Assembly: GCA_012960035.1 (NCBI GenBank)
Contig: DUBZ01000135.1
Coordinates: 186,001 to 250,000, forward strand
DNA: 64,000 bases
Source: Myxococcales bacterium
GTDB taxonomy: Bacteria > Myxococcota_A > UBA9160 > UBA4427
Reading direction: 5' to 3'
Numbering within the stretch: position 1 is the first letter of the stretch; each line of letters starts with the position of its first letter. This document shows, in pieces, positions 19,358-29,864 of the stretch. Position numbers and translations under genes: made by a program. The notes beneath the pieces are model-generated. The model saw only the letters and a list, made by a program, of their open reading frames with translations, was not told the DNA's origin and ran no database searches.

Positions 19358-20431
19358 ATGGCAGACCCCCTTCGCTACGGAATCATTGGCACTGGCATGA
19401 TGGGTTGTGAGCACATTCGCAACATCCTCGAGATCTCGAATGCAGTCATCACTGGGATTGCGGACCCAAACGAAACTTCGAGGCGGTTCGGCGCCCTTGC
19501 TTGTTCGGCGTCCAACGAAGCGCCGGCCGTTTTTGAAGACTACCGAGATCTTTTGCACAGCGGAAAAGTCGACGCCGTCGTGATTGCGTCTCCAAATTTC
19601 ACCCATATCGACGTCATGCGCGATGTCTTCGAAACCGATCTGCACGTTTTACTCGAGAAGCCGATGTGTACGACGCTGGAGGATTGCGACGAGGTGCGGA
19701 TGGCCGCCGAGTCTCATTCCGGCGTGGTCTGGATTGGCCTTGAATACCGTTATATGGCGCCGATCACCGCTCTTCTCGAGCAACTTCGAGCCGGGGCAGT
19801 TGGGGATCTCAAGATGTTCTCGATTCGAGAACATCGCCGACCTTTCCTACCGAAGGTGGGGGATTGGAATCGCTTCAGTCGCAATACCGGCGGAACGCTG
19901 GTCGAGAAATGTTGCCATTTTTTCGACCTGATGAATTTGGCGGTCGGGTCGGCGCCGCGCCGTGTCTATGCCAGCGGCGGGCAGGCCGTCAATCATCTCG
20001 ACGAAGTCTATGCTGGTGAAACGTCCGATATTCTCGACCATGCTTTTGTGATCGTTGACTACGAGTGTGGTACGAAGGCGACGCTGGATCTCTGCATGTT
20101 TGCGGAATCGAGCCGCAACGAACAAGAAATTTGCGCGACCGGCGACGCTGGAAAGTTAGAGTGCTTCGTGCCGGGCGGATCGATGGTGATTGGCACTCGC
20201 AAGATGCGCGACTATCGCGAGGTAGAGATCTTGCCGGATCCTCGCGTAGCGCACGAGGGTTTACATCACGGTGCGAGCTATCTCGAGCATCTGGATTTTG
20301 CGGACGCCATTCGAAATGGCACGCCGCCCCTGGTCGATGTCGGCGCAGGTCTTGCGTCGGTCGAATTGGGCATCGCTGCGCACCGTTCGATCGAAGAAGG
20401 CCAACCCGTCTTGATGGATGAACTGCGCTGA
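19358..20431 (+). CDS. Gfo/Idh/MocA family oxidoreductase
   Basis: YGIIGTGMMGCEHIRNI, VVIASPNFTHIDVMRDVFETDLHVLLEKPM. Confidence 0.93.
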   Translation: MADPLRYGIIGTGMMGCEHIRNILEISNAVITGIADPNETSRRFGALACSASNEAPAVFEDYRDLLHSGKVDAVVIASPNFTHIDVMRDVFETDLHVLLEKPMCTTLEDCDEVRMAAESHSGVVWIGLEYRYMAPITALLEQLRAGAVGDLKMFSIREHRRPFLPKVGDWNRFSRNTGGTLVEKCCHFFDLMNLAVGSAPRRVYASGGQAVNHLDEVYAGETSDILDHAFVIVDYECGTKATLDLCMFAESSRNEQEICATGDAGKLECFVPGGSMVIGTRKMRDYREVEILPDPRVAHEGLHHGASYLEHLDFADAIRNGTPPLVDVGAGLASVELGIAAHRSIEEGQPVLMDELR

Positions 20432-20450
20432 CTCGCAGATAGGAGCTTGG

Positions 20451-21434
20451 ATGGAGATTCCGACAGTGCAACTTGTTTCGGGCGACGCGATGCCACGTGT
20501 CGGCATGGGTATGTGGAAGGTTGCGCCGGACGCATGTGCTCGAGTCGTGCATGATGCGGTCGACGTGGGCTATCGACATTTTGATTGCGCCTGCGATTAC
20601 GCGAATGAGGAGGCCGTAGGGCATGCAATGGGTGCCGCCATCGACGCTGGCCAATGCGATCGATCGGATCTGTGGATCACTTCGAAGCTTTGGAATACCT
20701 ATCACGCACGCGAGCATGTGCGTCCCGCCTGCGAACGGAGTTTGCGAGATCTAGGTCTCGACTATCTCGATCTCTATCTGATTCACTTCCCGATCGCGCA
20801 GAGGTACGTCCCATTCGAAACGCGCTATCCGCCTGAATGGCTATACGATCCCGAAGCAGATTCACCAAAGATAGAGCTATCGAGGTCGCCGCTTCACGAA
20901 ACGTGGAGTGCGATGGAAGAATTGGTTCGAGACGGTCTGGTACGCAATATCGGCGTTTGCAATTTCGGAACATCGCAGTTGCGTGATCTACTCGCGAGCG
21001 CCGAGATCGCGCCCGCCGTTCTGCAGGTCGAAACACATCCCCATCTCACGCAAGAGAAACTTCTACGCTTCTGCAACGAAGAGCAGATCGCCTACACCGC
21101 GTTCTCGCCGCTCGGTGCTCTCTCGTATTTCAGTCTCGGGATGGCGGAAGAGGGCGAGGCCGTGGTCGAGAGCGACGTTATTCGCAATGTTGCAAAACGC
21201 GTAGAGCGGACGCCAGCGCAGATCGTTCTGCGATGGGGGTTGCAGCGCGGCACGGCGATCATCCCCAAGAGCGAAAACCGCGTGCGTATGGCGGAGAATC
21301 TCGCGATCTTCGATTTTGAACTCACGCAGGCAGAGATGGATTCGATTTCTGATCTGAATCGTGATCGGCGCTTCAATGATCCCGGGGATTTCTGCGAGGC
21401 TGCTTTTAATACCTTCTGTCCGATCTACGAATAG
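20451..21434 (+). CDS. aldo/keto reductase
   Basis: MPRVGMGMWKV, VGYRHFDCACDYANEEAVG, LDLYLIHFPI, IIPKSENRVRMAENLAIFDFELTQ. Confidence 0.93.
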   Translation: MEIPTVQLVSGDAMPRVGMGMWKVAPDACARVVHDAVDVGYRHFDCACDYANEEAVGHAMGAAIDAGQCDRSDLWITSKLWNTYHAREHVRPACERSLRDLGLDYLDLYLIHFPIAQRYVPFETRYPPEWLYDPEADSPKIELSRSPLHETWSAMEELVRDGLVRNIGVCNFGTSQLRDLLASAEIAPAVLQVETHPHLTQEKLLRFCNEEQIAYTAFSPLGALSYFSLGMAEEGEAVVESDVIRNVAKRVERTPAQIVLRWGLQRGTAIIPKSENRVRMAENLAIFDFELTQAEMDSISDLNRDRRFNDPGDFCEAAFNTFCPIYE

Positions 21435-21447
21435 AGTCGAACCATCG

Positions 21448-22488
21448 ATGCCGCATGCCACACGAGCGATCGAGAGCCAGACGCCAACCAGGGCGTCCAT
21501 TGTCCCGGTGGACGGAGAGTGGCGTTTGGGTGATGACGTCTTCCCACTCGTCGTCCAATGTGATTCGACTGACGCCGCACCCGCGGACGCCGAGGCCTGG
21601 GTCGGTGAGCAGAAGGCCAATCTGCTTGGATTGGCGTCGAGTCACGGTGCGGTCCTGTTGCGCGGTTTTCCGGTTTCGGACGTCGGCATTTTCGACTCTC
21701 TCGTCGGGGCGCTTTCCCTCGATCCCTTCCACTATCGGGATTCGCTTTCCAATGCCGTTCGCATCAATCGCACCGAACGGGTTTTCACGGCGAACGAAGC
21801 GCCGCCCGAGGTGCAGATCTTCTTCCATCATGAGATGGCGCAAACGCCCATGTTCCCGCGCTGGCTGATCTTTCATTGCGAAGTCGCTGCGACTTCAGGG
21901 GGAGCCACGCCCATCTGTCGCTCCGATTTGCTCTATGAGGCCTTGCGCAAGGATTGTCCTTCGTTCGTTCGGGACTGCGAAACGAAGGGTCTGGAATATT
22001 CGAACGTAATGCCCGGCGCCAACGATTTGGACTCCGGGATGGGCCGAAGCTGGCGGAGTACTCTAGGCGTAGACAGTCGCGCAGAAGCGGAGAATCGTTT
22101 GCGAGTGCTTCGCTACCAATGGAAATGGACGAAGGACGGGAATTTACACGTGACCACGCCAGCCCTTCCGGCCGTGATGGAAGTCGCTCCCGGCCGTAAG
22201 AGCTTTTTCAATCAAGTCATTGCCGCCTATCGTGGATGGAAGGATGAACGCAACGATCCTTCAACCGCCATCCGGCATGCAGACGGCAGCACCCTTGATG
22301 CTGCAAGCGTAGGACGGGCAATCGAGATCGCGGATGAACTCGCCTTCGATCTTTGCTGGCAAGCCGGAGATTGGGTGATTGTCGACAATCGGGTGAGCAT
22401 GCATGCGAGACGAAGTTTCTCCGGAAAACGGAAGATCGTTGCCTCGCTCGCCGAGATGCAGACCCAAGGCTTTTCTCCGACGCGTTAG
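21448..22488 (+). CDS. TauD/TfdA family dioxygenase
   Basis: GAVLLRGFPV, FFHHEMAQTPMFPRWLIFHCE (HxE/HxD-type), DNRVSMHARRSF. Confidence 0.87.
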   Translation: MPHATRAIESQTPTRASIVPVDGEWRLGDDVFPLVVQCDSTDAAPADAEAWVGEQKANLLGLASSHGAVLLRGFPVSDVGIFDSLVGALSLDPFHYRDSLSNAVRINRTERVFTANEAPPEVQIFFHHEMAQTPMFPRWLIFHCEVAATSGGATPICRSDLLYEALRKDCPSFVRDCETKGLEYSNVMPGANDLDSGMGRSWRSTLGVDSRAEAENRLRVLRYQWKWTKDGNLHVTTPALPAVMEVAPGRKSFFNQVIAAYRGWKDERNDPSTAIRHADGSTLDAASVGRAIEIADELAFDLCWQAGDWVIVDNRVSMHARRSFSGKRKIVASLAEMQTQGFSPTR

Positions 22489-22563
22489 CAGGCGCATTCG
22501 GGCCAATGCATCTGAATCGAACTGAACCGCATCTCTAAGATTGGGAACATCGTATGCCTCGAT

Positions 22564-23886
22564 TCACTTCCGCTTGATCTTGACGGGGAGGTGGGTGTAG
22601 CCCTTCACGAACGAAGAGAACGTGCGCTCCGGCTCGTCGAGCACCTCGATCCGATCGAATCGCTGCAGGACCTCTTCCCACAGGACGCGCAGTTGGAGTT
22701 CTGCTAGTCGGCTCCCCATGCAGAAGTGGGGGCCCCATCCGAACGACAGGTGCCGTCCTGCGTTGGGGCGTTCGATGTCGAGGGCGTGCGCGTTTTCGAA
22801 AACGTCCTCGTCGCGGTTGGCCGAGATGTACCAGAGCAGAAGCTGATCGTTCTTCTTGATCGACTTGCCGGCGAGCTCGCAGTCGCGGTTGGCCGTCCTT
22901 CTCATATAGGACAGCGGTGTCTGCCAACGGATTATCTCGGGCGCCATCTTCTTGACGAGCCGGGGATCGGCGACCAGTTTGTCGTATTGCTCGGGGAATT
23001 TGTCGAGGGCGTAGACGCTTCCCGACATCGTATTTCGAGTGGTGTCGTTTCCGCCAACGATGAGCAACAACAGGTTGCCCAGGTGATTCGCGGCGGACAG
23101 ATGTTTGGTCGCTTCCCCATGCACGAGCATCGAGACGAGGTCGTCCCCGGGCTGCTGCTTTCGCTGTTCCCAGAGTACCGAAAAGTATTCGACACACCCC
23201 ATCAATTCGTCGCGCTTTTGTTCCTGCGTTTCGACGATGCCGCCGGGCTCGGGAATCGCGAAGACAATGTCAGACCACCGGGTCAGCTTGCGACGGTCTT
23301 CGAATGGAAAATCGAAGAGCGTTGCCAACATCATCGTGGTCAGTTCAATCGAGACGGTGTCCACCCAATCGAAAGCTTCGCCGTCGGGAAGGCCGTCGAG
23401 CACCTGGCCTGTACGCTCGCGAATGATTGGTTCCAGCTTCGCTAGATGTCGCGGCGCGACCGAGGGCTGCACCGTTTTACGCTGCTCACCGTGACCGGGC
23501 CCATCCTGGGTGATGAACGACGGGCTACTCGCCGGAAACAGGGTCGGGGCCTCGCGGTCGGCAGGAAAGCCGAGCGTGATGCCTTGGGCTGATGAGAAGG
23601 TCTCCCAGTCGGCGCTGACGGTCTTGATGTCTTCGTATTTCGTGACGGACCAGTATCGTCCGGACGACTCGAGCTCGTTGAAGTGGACGGGATCCTCATT
23701 GCGCAACCGCTCGAAATAGTCTTGCCAGCGATTCTCGCGGAATAGATGGGCATTCAGAGGGTTGATGTCCTCGAGCGCGAGATCATGAGCAGCGGCAACG
23801 TCGCCGCCGTTCTCCGCCTGTTCTTGCTCCGGGGTCCGAAATTCGGTCTCGCTTGGGCGAAGGGGCTCTGTGGCTGTCGCAGTCAT
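22564..23886 (-). CDS. cytochrome P450
   Basis: VGGNDTTRNTMSG, PEIIRWQTPLSYMRR, LSFGWGPHFCMGSRLAELQ. Confidence 0.95.
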   Translation of the reverse strand: MTATATEPLRPSETEFRTPEQEQAENGGDVAAAHDLALEDINPLNAHLFRENRWQDYFERLRNEDPVHFNELESSGRYWSVTKYEDIKTVSADWETFSSAQGITLGFPADREAPTLFPASSPSFITQDGPGHGEQRKTVQPSVAPRHLAKLEPIIRERTGQVLDGLPDGEAFDWVDTVSIELTTMMLATLFDFPFEDRRKLTRWSDIVFAIPEPGGIVETQEQKRDELMGCVEYFSVLWEQRKQQPGDDLVSMLVHGEATKHLSAANHLGNLLLLIVGGNDTTRNTMSGSVYALDKFPEQYDKLVADPRLVKKMAPEIIRWQTPLSYMRRTANRDCELAGKSIKKNDQLLLWYISANRDEDVFENAHALDIERPNAGRHLSFGWGPHFCMGSRLAELQLRVLWEEVLQRFDRIEVLDEPERTFSSFVKGYTHLPVKIKRK

Positions 23887-24306
23887 TTGAATTCTCCGCT
23901 GGTCGGATGAGCATAGTCGGAGCGCGATCGTTGGGCATGCCCGGACGGTCCCCGAATTTCACTTCGCCCTCGGTCCCAAGGCGAGCGCCTGGCCGCCGTT
24001 CTTCATCACGACTGCCCGTCCGTACTCATCGCCGCCAAGCGTCCTGTCTCTGCCCGATGGCGATCTGTCCGCGTCGTTTATTCGCGGTCATCCGTGGCGT
24101 GTCCGCGGGCAGAGCACCCTCGAGATCATCCAGCCGAACCTTTCGTGTCTCCACCGTGGGCTGCTCCTTCCCCCCCCCCGATCCAGCGGTGGGGGACCAG
24201 GCCTTTCGACTCGTCTTTCGTGTCGCTCCAATTCGCGACTCCTGGATCCTCGTGTGTCAGGACCAGTCGAAAGCGTCCCTAGCTGCAATAAAATCGATCA
24301 GCGCGC

Positions 24307-25536
24307 TCATCCGGTGTCAGCCGCTGCCGCTGTCGCTGCGCTGATGAGCTTATGGTTGTTCTCTTCGCGCTGTTCCATGCGAGCGATAGCGGCTTCATCG
24401 ACTTTCAGTTCGCTCAGGATCTCGCGGTTGTGTTCGCCGAGAAAAGCCGCGTGTCGTGCGGGGAAATTTTCCGGATCCAAATCCTGACCGATGAAGCGAA
24501 CGGGCGGGCGGGGTAGTCGCATGTCGCCGATGACGGGATGGGTCGTCTCGATCAACGACCCGTCGTGCAATACCTGGGGATCTTCGTGGACCTCATCGAG
24601 CGTGTTGACGCGTGCGACGGGCACACCAAACGAGTCCAGTGTCTCGCAGACTTCCTCGGCCGTTAGGTCTGCCAGCATCTCTTCGACAGCGAGCTTCCAC
24701 GCGGTGGCGTTCTTCAGGCGATCGAGCAAAGTCTTGAAGCGCGGGTCCTCGTGAAGAGTATTACCACGCCAAACACAGAGCAATTCGACGGCTGGATCGG
24801 CCACCAGGACGATCGAGACACTTCCGTCCTTGAGCTTGAAGATCTGGAAGTAATCCGCGAGTTCACCCGCGTAGCTAATCCCATCGCCTTGAAGAGTGCG
24901 TGACCACATCATGTCGGGCCAGTTGTAGTAAAGCGCTGACTCCAACATCGAAACGGGCAAGTACTGACCCTGGCCTGTCTTTTCGCGTTGTAGGAGGGCC
25001 GTCGTGACGGCCTGCGCAGTTGTCATTCCGGTGATCTTGTCGAAAACGATGCTCTGAACATTGCGCGGCTCTTCGACACCCTGGGCATGGGCAAGGCCCG
25101 TGGTCGCCTGAATGAGAGGGTCGTACACGCGGCGATTCTTGTACGGGCCCTCCTGGCCGTATCCAGAAATCGAGGCGTAGATGAGCTTCGGGTTGATCTT
25201 CGCGAGGGATGTGTGATCGATTCCGAGCTTCCGCATGATCCCCGGCCGATAGTTTTCGAGCAGTACGTCGGCGGTCGCCACGAGTTGCAGGAAGATCTCC
25301 ATGTCTTCCTCACCTTTGAGGTCGAGGACGAGAGAGCGCTTGTTCCGGTTGAGTACGGCGTACATCCCGCCCATCCCCGCGCGCGAGCTGCCGAGAAAAC
25401 GAGCCGTATCGCCGAGAAGGGGCGGCTCGATCTTGATGACGTCGGCTCCTTGATCCGCGAGGATCATTCCGGCCATGGGCCCAGAGACAGTGGAAGTCAG
25501 CTCAAGCACTCGGTAGTCGGACAGGGGGCCAGTCAT
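24307..25536 (-). CDS. CaiB/BaiF family (class III) CoA-transferase
   Basis: MTGPLSDYRVLELTSTVSGPMAGMILADQGADVIKIEPP, NRNKRSLVLDLK, ENYRPGIMRKLGID. Confidence 0.93.
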   Translation of the reverse strand: MTGPLSDYRVLELTSTVSGPMAGMILADQGADVIKIEPPLLGDTARFLGSSRAGMGGMYAVLNRNKRSLVLDLKGEEDMEIFLQLVATADVLLENYRPGIMRKLGIDHTSLAKINPKLIYASISGYGQEGPYKNRRVYDPLIQATTGLAHAQGVEEPRNVQSIVFDKITGMTTAQAVTTALLQREKTGQGQYLPVSMLESALYYNWPDMMWSRTLQGDGISYAGELADYFQIFKLKDGSVSIVLVADPAVELLCVWRGNTLHEDPRFKTLLDRLKNATAWKLAVEEMLADLTAEEVCETLDSFGVPVARVNTLDEVHEDPQVLHDGSLIETTHPVIGDMRLPRPPVRFIGQDLDPENFPARHAAFLGEHNREILSELKVDEAAIARMEQREENNHKLISAATAAAADTG

Positions 25537-25715
25537 AGTTGGATCTCCTTCATGGATCGAGTCGGAAGGGCGTCGCATTCGGATCGTAAGAATGGAGTCG
25601 ATCACTGAGTCCAGTTCTCAAGTCTAGTCTTCGCGAGCTGTGTTCGTCACTCTCATCTGAAGGCACGAAACCATGAGATTCCGGGGCTTCGAGCCGCGTT
25701 CGACTCGCTCAGCCG

Positions 25716-26537
25716 CTAGAGCACGACTCCCAGTTGTCTCGCCTGCGCAAGCAGTCGTCCGTCTGCGCTCCAGATCTCGCCGTCCTCTTCGAGGTAGCCG
25801 CCCTGAACTGCGCGCGTGGAAAAGTCGACGAGTACGAACGCGTCCGGAGCAAGAGTCGCCAAGGCCTCGGGTGCGAGGATATGTACGGTGAGGTCGACGG
25901 TCGGTACGCCTCCCGAGGTGGGCGGCATGTCACTCGAAGCGAAGATGGCCGGCGGCCAGGCATCGCTGATCGCCGCGATCTCCGCCGCATCCCAGGGCCG
26001 TGGTTCGTTCAGACGAATCCACCCACCGCTCCGTGCTTCTTTCGTTCGTTCCTCTTCCGAAAAGGGCACAGGGCCAATCGCATATTGCTGTTGATAACGA
26101 TCGCGAAGAGAGGGCGATTCGCGATCGGTTGGCGCCTCGCGCGCCTCGCATTCTTCGGGAGGCCTAACATCAGGCATCTTCGCATGGATGAACCCGCCCG
26201 TCTCTCGGGGAATCGCATGAGCTGCAGTCGCGAGTGCCTGAAGCTTGCCGTTCTGAACGAGTCGGGCGGTGACCGTCGTGAGGGTTCGGCCGACGCGTTC
26301 AACGACTGTCTCGACGTGTGCCTTGCCTTCCTGAGGAGGTCGTAGGAAGTGAATCGTAAGAGAGCGTAGAGGCCGATTAGCATCTGCGACGGCATGAGCG
26401 GCTGCCTTTGCGAGAATGGCCGCAACGTATCCCCCATTTGGACCACGGACGATCCACCACCCTCGGTCGATTCGGACCTCGTAGCGGCCGTCGCCGATGG
26501 GCGTGATTTCGGTGTCTCGGTCGAAGCGATTCATCAT
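25716..26537 (-). CDS. thioesterase family protein (TesB-like acyl-CoA thioesterase)
   Basis: GRYEVRIDRGWWIVRGPNGGYVAAILAKA, RSLTIHFLRPPQEG, double hotdog length. Confidence 0.82.
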   Translation of the reverse strand: MMNRFDRDTEITPIGDGRYEVRIDRGWWIVRGPNGGYVAAILAKAAAHAVADANRPLRSLTIHFLRPPQEGKAHVETVVERVGRTLTTVTARLVQNGKLQALATAAHAIPRETGGFIHAKMPDVRPPEECEAREAPTDRESPSLRDRYQQQYAIGPVPFSEEERTKEARSGGWIRLNEPRPWDAAEIAAISDAWPPAIFASSDMPPTSGGVPTVDLTVHILAPEALATLAPDAFVLVDFSTRAVQGGYLEEDGEIWSADGRLLAQARQLGVVL

Positions 26538-26539
26538 TC

Positions 26540-27379
26540 TCAGCGTTCATCCAGCTCAGTGCATAATTCGGCGAGGCGCATTTCCCCTTCTCGCGTCTGG
26601 CCCCCATGGTCCATGAAAGCTCGCATCAGGCGCTGCGCTTCGGGGGTGCGGACGAGGCCCTGAAAGCGAAATCCCTCCTCGATCAGTCCATCGTCGAAAG
26701 GGGGTTCCGCCGACAATGCCGACGCCTTCGCTTCTGCGATCGCGCCAGCGGGGAAGCCGGCGATGCGTCTTGCTAGGCGAGTCACGAAGGGGCGAAGTTC
26801 CTGGGCGGGTAGCGCGCGGTTGAGATAGCCCCAGCGCTCCGCTGTTTCGGCGTCGAGATCGTCGCAGCCGAGAATCACTTCGAGGGCGCGGCCTCGGCCG
26901 AGCAGGCGCGGGAGCCGCTGGGTGCCGGAACCACCGGGCAGGATGCCGATCGCCACTTCGGGCTGATTGATCACCGTCTTCCCGAGCGCACCGAAACGCA
27001 TGTCGCAGGAAGCGGCGAGTTCGCTACCGCCGCCGCCGACCCGCCCGCCGATCTCGGCAATCGTGGCCTTGGGCATCGTGCGGTAGGTCTCGCACATCGC
27101 GTGGAAGGGGTTGTCGGCAGCGGCTTTAGCGCGTTTGGCCGGACGATCGATCGGAAATTCCAGGATCGCCTCGACGTCAAAATGAGCAATGAAAAAATCC
27201 GGATCATCACTGCGCAGCACCACCGCGCGCACAGCGTCGTCTCCGGCCACCTGCTGCGCAAAGCCCGAGAGGTCGCCGAAGAGCGCAGATGTCATCACGT
27301 TGATCGGTGGGTTTTCGATGGTCGCAAACGCAACGCCGTCTTCGATTTCGACACGCAACCGATCGTATTCGTAGGACAT
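26540..27379 (-). CDS. enoyl-CoA hydratase/isomerase family protein
   Basis: ATIENPPINVMTSALF, GGRVGGGGSELAASCDMRFGA, PEVAIGILPGGSGTQRLPRLLGRGRALE. Confidence 0.9.
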   Translation of the reverse strand: MSYEYDRLRVEIEDGVAFATIENPPINVMTSALFGDLSGFAQQVAGDDAVRAVVLRSDDPDFFIAHFDVEAILEFPIDRPAKRAKAAADNPFHAMCETYRTMPKATIAEIGGRVGGGGSELAASCDMRFGALGKTVINQPEVAIGILPGGSGTQRLPRLLGRGRALEVILGCDDLDAETAERWGYLNRALPAQELRPFVTRLARRIAGFPAGAIAEAKASALSAEPPFDDGLIEEGFRFQGLVRTPEAQRLMRAFMDHGGQTREGEMRLAELCTELDER

Positions 27380-27533
27380 GTTTCCCTCCTGGGTATTTCG
27401 TGCTCAGTGCAATCATAACAATCTGATTCGAGCGAAGCTCAGGAACCAATGCGTGGAGTGTCGCGAACGGCCAGCGAGAATCTCTTTTCGGCTTCCTGAG
27501 GTAGGCTCTCGTAGCCACTTGGGAGAAAGTGAT

Positions 27534-27767
27534 TCATGTGGGGTCTGCGTCTTCAATGTGACGACCGGCCGCCATCAATTCGGCAAGTTGGGGATTGATC
27601 GCTGCGGCAAGCGATATGTCTGTTCTGATTTTTTGCCGGGCTTGGCGATGACTCTGTTGGGTTGCAGCCCTAGATCGTCGTGTCTCATGAGCGATAAAAA
27701 TCAGCGTAACCACGATTGCAATGGAACTGAGAAACTCGTCAATTGCACCCAGGTCCTGGATTTCCAT
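27534..27767 (-). CDS. small single-TM protein (second copy of tandem pair)
   Basis: MEIQDLGAIDEFLSSIAIVVTLIFIAHETRRSRAATQQSHRQA, common small membrane family motif. Confidence 0.5.
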   Translation of the reverse strand: MEIQDLGAIDEFLSSIAIVVTLIFIAHETRRSRAATQQSHRQARQKIRTDISLAAAINPQLAELMAAGRHIEDADPT

Positions 27768-27802
27768 ACATCCCCGATTTCTGAAATCATGCTGAAGGAA
27801 AT

Positions 27803-27940
27803 TCAAAACAAAATCGGCAATCCGGCGGCTCGCGTCGCGCGAGTGTTCTCGCGATTCTGAATGGCCAGATAGATGAGTGTGGCCAGAGTCGCGACGGCCG
27901 AGAGGAATTCACCCAAGCTGCCGAGTTCGCCGAGCGTCAT
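27803..27940 (-). pseudogene. truncated small single-TM protein (first copy of tandem pair)
   Basis: MTLGELGSLGEFLSAVATLATLIYLAIQNRENTRATRAAGLPILF*, similar N-terminus to the downstream copy but stops after 45 aa. Confidence 0.45.
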
Positions 27941-28148
27941 TGTCCATTTTCGTGATCTAGTTGGCACAGACGCCTAACGCACACATACTAACGTCCACAT
28001 GGAATGCACCCGTTCGTCCTCAAGGACAGCAGTGAGCGCCGGCTGGTAGCAGTCGGGATGCACGCGCAGTTCATCAATATGCGATGCCGCTGATTCGCGG
28101 AGATTTGAAACCTCCCAGCTCGTTGCTGAATTGAGGTAGATTCTCGTG

Positions 28149-28991
28149 ATGTCCGAACCCGCTCCTACGCAGACTTCTTTCGTCGAACCTCGTCCCGCCG
28201 CGACTGTCATGCTCGTGAGAGACGGTGGCGAGGGTGTCGAAGTCTTTCTGATGCAGCGCAGCGCGCATGGCATGTTTGGAGGACTGCATGTTTTTCCCGG
28301 TGGCAAGGTCGATGGCTCGGATCATGCCGAGCGATGGGCCACACATGCGCGCGGGCCAGACGACGTTGCCGCCAGCGCGACACTCGGGCTCGACTCCGGG
28401 GGCTTGAGTTATTGGGTCGCGTGCATTCGAGAGTGCTTTGAGGAGGCAGGGATCTTGCTCGCCCTCGGCCCCGACGGCGACACGCTTCGACTCCACTCGC
28501 CCAGGGTTCGTTCGCGCTACGAGAGCTGGCGAGCGCGGCTGAATGACGGTGAGCCGAATGTCCTTGATGCGATGTGCACTGAGGAGAAACTGCGGCTGGC
28601 CACGGATCAGCTCGCCTATGTGTCCCATTGGATTACCCCCGTCGATCAGCCTCGTCGGTACGACACGCGCTTCTTCGTTGCGCGGGCCCCAGCCCGACAG
28701 GAGGCACTCCACGACGGGCATGAAACGGTCGAAAGTTCTTGGATCCGCCCGGAGGACGCGCTTGAGCAGTTCCACGCCGGACAGCTCAATCTGATCTCGC
28801 CGACCTTCAAGAACCTGGAGGCCATCGCCGGTTTCCCCACAACCGAAGAGCTGCTCGGGGCCAAGCGCAGCATCGACCCCAGAACCATCCCGACGATTGT
28901 TCCACGGATCATCTCGAGTGAAGGGGAAGGCTTCGACGAAATCCTCGATGTGGTTGGCCACGGGGGTCGGCTAAATGTCGATCCGTCCTAA
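28149..28991 (+). CDS. NUDIX hydrolase (NUDT19-like)
   Basis: HVFPGGKVDGSD...WVACIRECFEEAGILLAL extended Nudix box. Confidence 0.85.
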   Translation: MSEPAPTQTSFVEPRPAATVMLVRDGGEGVEVFLMQRSAHGMFGGLHVFPGGKVDGSDHAERWATHARGPDDVAASATLGLDSGGLSYWVACIRECFEEAGILLALGPDGDTLRLHSPRVRSRYESWRARLNDGEPNVLDAMCTEEKLRLATDQLAYVSHWITPVDQPRRYDTRFFVARAPARQEALHDGHETVESSWIRPEDALEQFHAGQLNLISPTFKNLEAIAGFPTTEELLGAKRSIDPRTIPTIVPRIISSEGEGFDEILDVVGHGGRLNVDPS

Positions 28992-29309
28992 CAAATCGAG
29001 GTGGTTTAGTTGAATTGGGACGCAATGGACGAGATCACCTACAAGTCCGGGAAGACTACTTTGTTCGTCTGATGATGAGTCCGAGGCGATCGGCCTCGTG
29101 GGATGATGATAAGTTCTCACTCGATCCCCGTTTCTGCGAACACATCGACCGACGATGCGAAGAGCGGGGCGCGGACGCGTATTCACGACACTCGACGGCC
29201 TACCCAAGTCCCCCGTTCTGCTTGTCTAGAACTTCGCGGTGTGTGTCAAAGATGTCATCGTCGACACCTTCGGTCCCGCACTCTTGACGGGGCGTGGCGA
29301 ACCGTGGAA

Positions 29310-29792
29310 TCAGCGGAGGTCACGTGCGCCGGTCAATGATTTCACGGCGATCACGCCGACCATCCAGATGACCGTTGCGATTCCGGCATAGAAAAGCAGG
29401 AAGGCAATTCCATTGAAGACGTTCCCGCTCATGCTCAACCCACGGGCGTCGTAGGCCTTCTGCATCTCCGCTTCGAGTTTCGGAAGCCGCGCATATCCCT
29501 TGCTCACCAGCAATTCGTTGAAGCGTTTGTGCTGCCGGTAATGCTGTCCTTCTTGACCGCAGCAGTCGGCCGCGATTGCCTTCAGTTCGGGATCTTCGAT
29601 CTGTTTCATTCCCATTCGAACCACCTGAATCAGGTAGGGCTCGAGGTACGGCATCGCGAGTGATGCCCCATTCACCATATGGCCCCACTCTGGCTTTTTG
29701 GGATTCCAGTGGGGATCCAGGTCCTCAGGGAACTCGAAGGGGATCTGTCGAACAGTGAGGCCAGTATTCGGGCGCGCTGTGCCATCTGTCAT
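29310..29792 (-). CDS. metal-dependent hydrolase-like (PF10118-type), apparently C-terminally truncated with TM tail
   Basis: PFEFPEDLDPHWNPKKPEWGHMVNGASLAMPYLEPYLIQVVRMGMKQI, CGQEGQHYRQHKRFNELL; then FNGIAFLLFYAGIATVIWMVGVIAV. Confidence 0.65.
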   Translation of the reverse strand: MTDGTARPNTGLTVRQIPFEFPEDLDPHWNPKKPEWGHMVNGASLAMPYLEPYLIQVVRMGMKQIEDPELKAIAADCCGQEGQHYRQHKRFNELLVSKGYARLPKLEAEMQKAYDARGLSMSGNVFNGIAFLLFYAGIATVIWMVGVIAVKSLTGARDLR

Positions 29793-29864
29793 GTTAGGCC
29801 TGCGGGTTTTCGAACATCTTCGGATTGCGATTACCCGATTGCGTCTCTCGAAAAGATGGCATTC

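Noticed and set aside
24165-24180. Poly-C run in intergenic region
   Set aside because: Short homopolymer in GC-rich DNA; no associated structure or gene, possible phase-variation tract but nothing to switch.
23890-24300. Unassigned ~400-bp gap between P450 and CoA-transferase genes with several ORFs
   Set aside because: No frame shows recognisable family motifs; likely intergenic or unrecognisable remnant.
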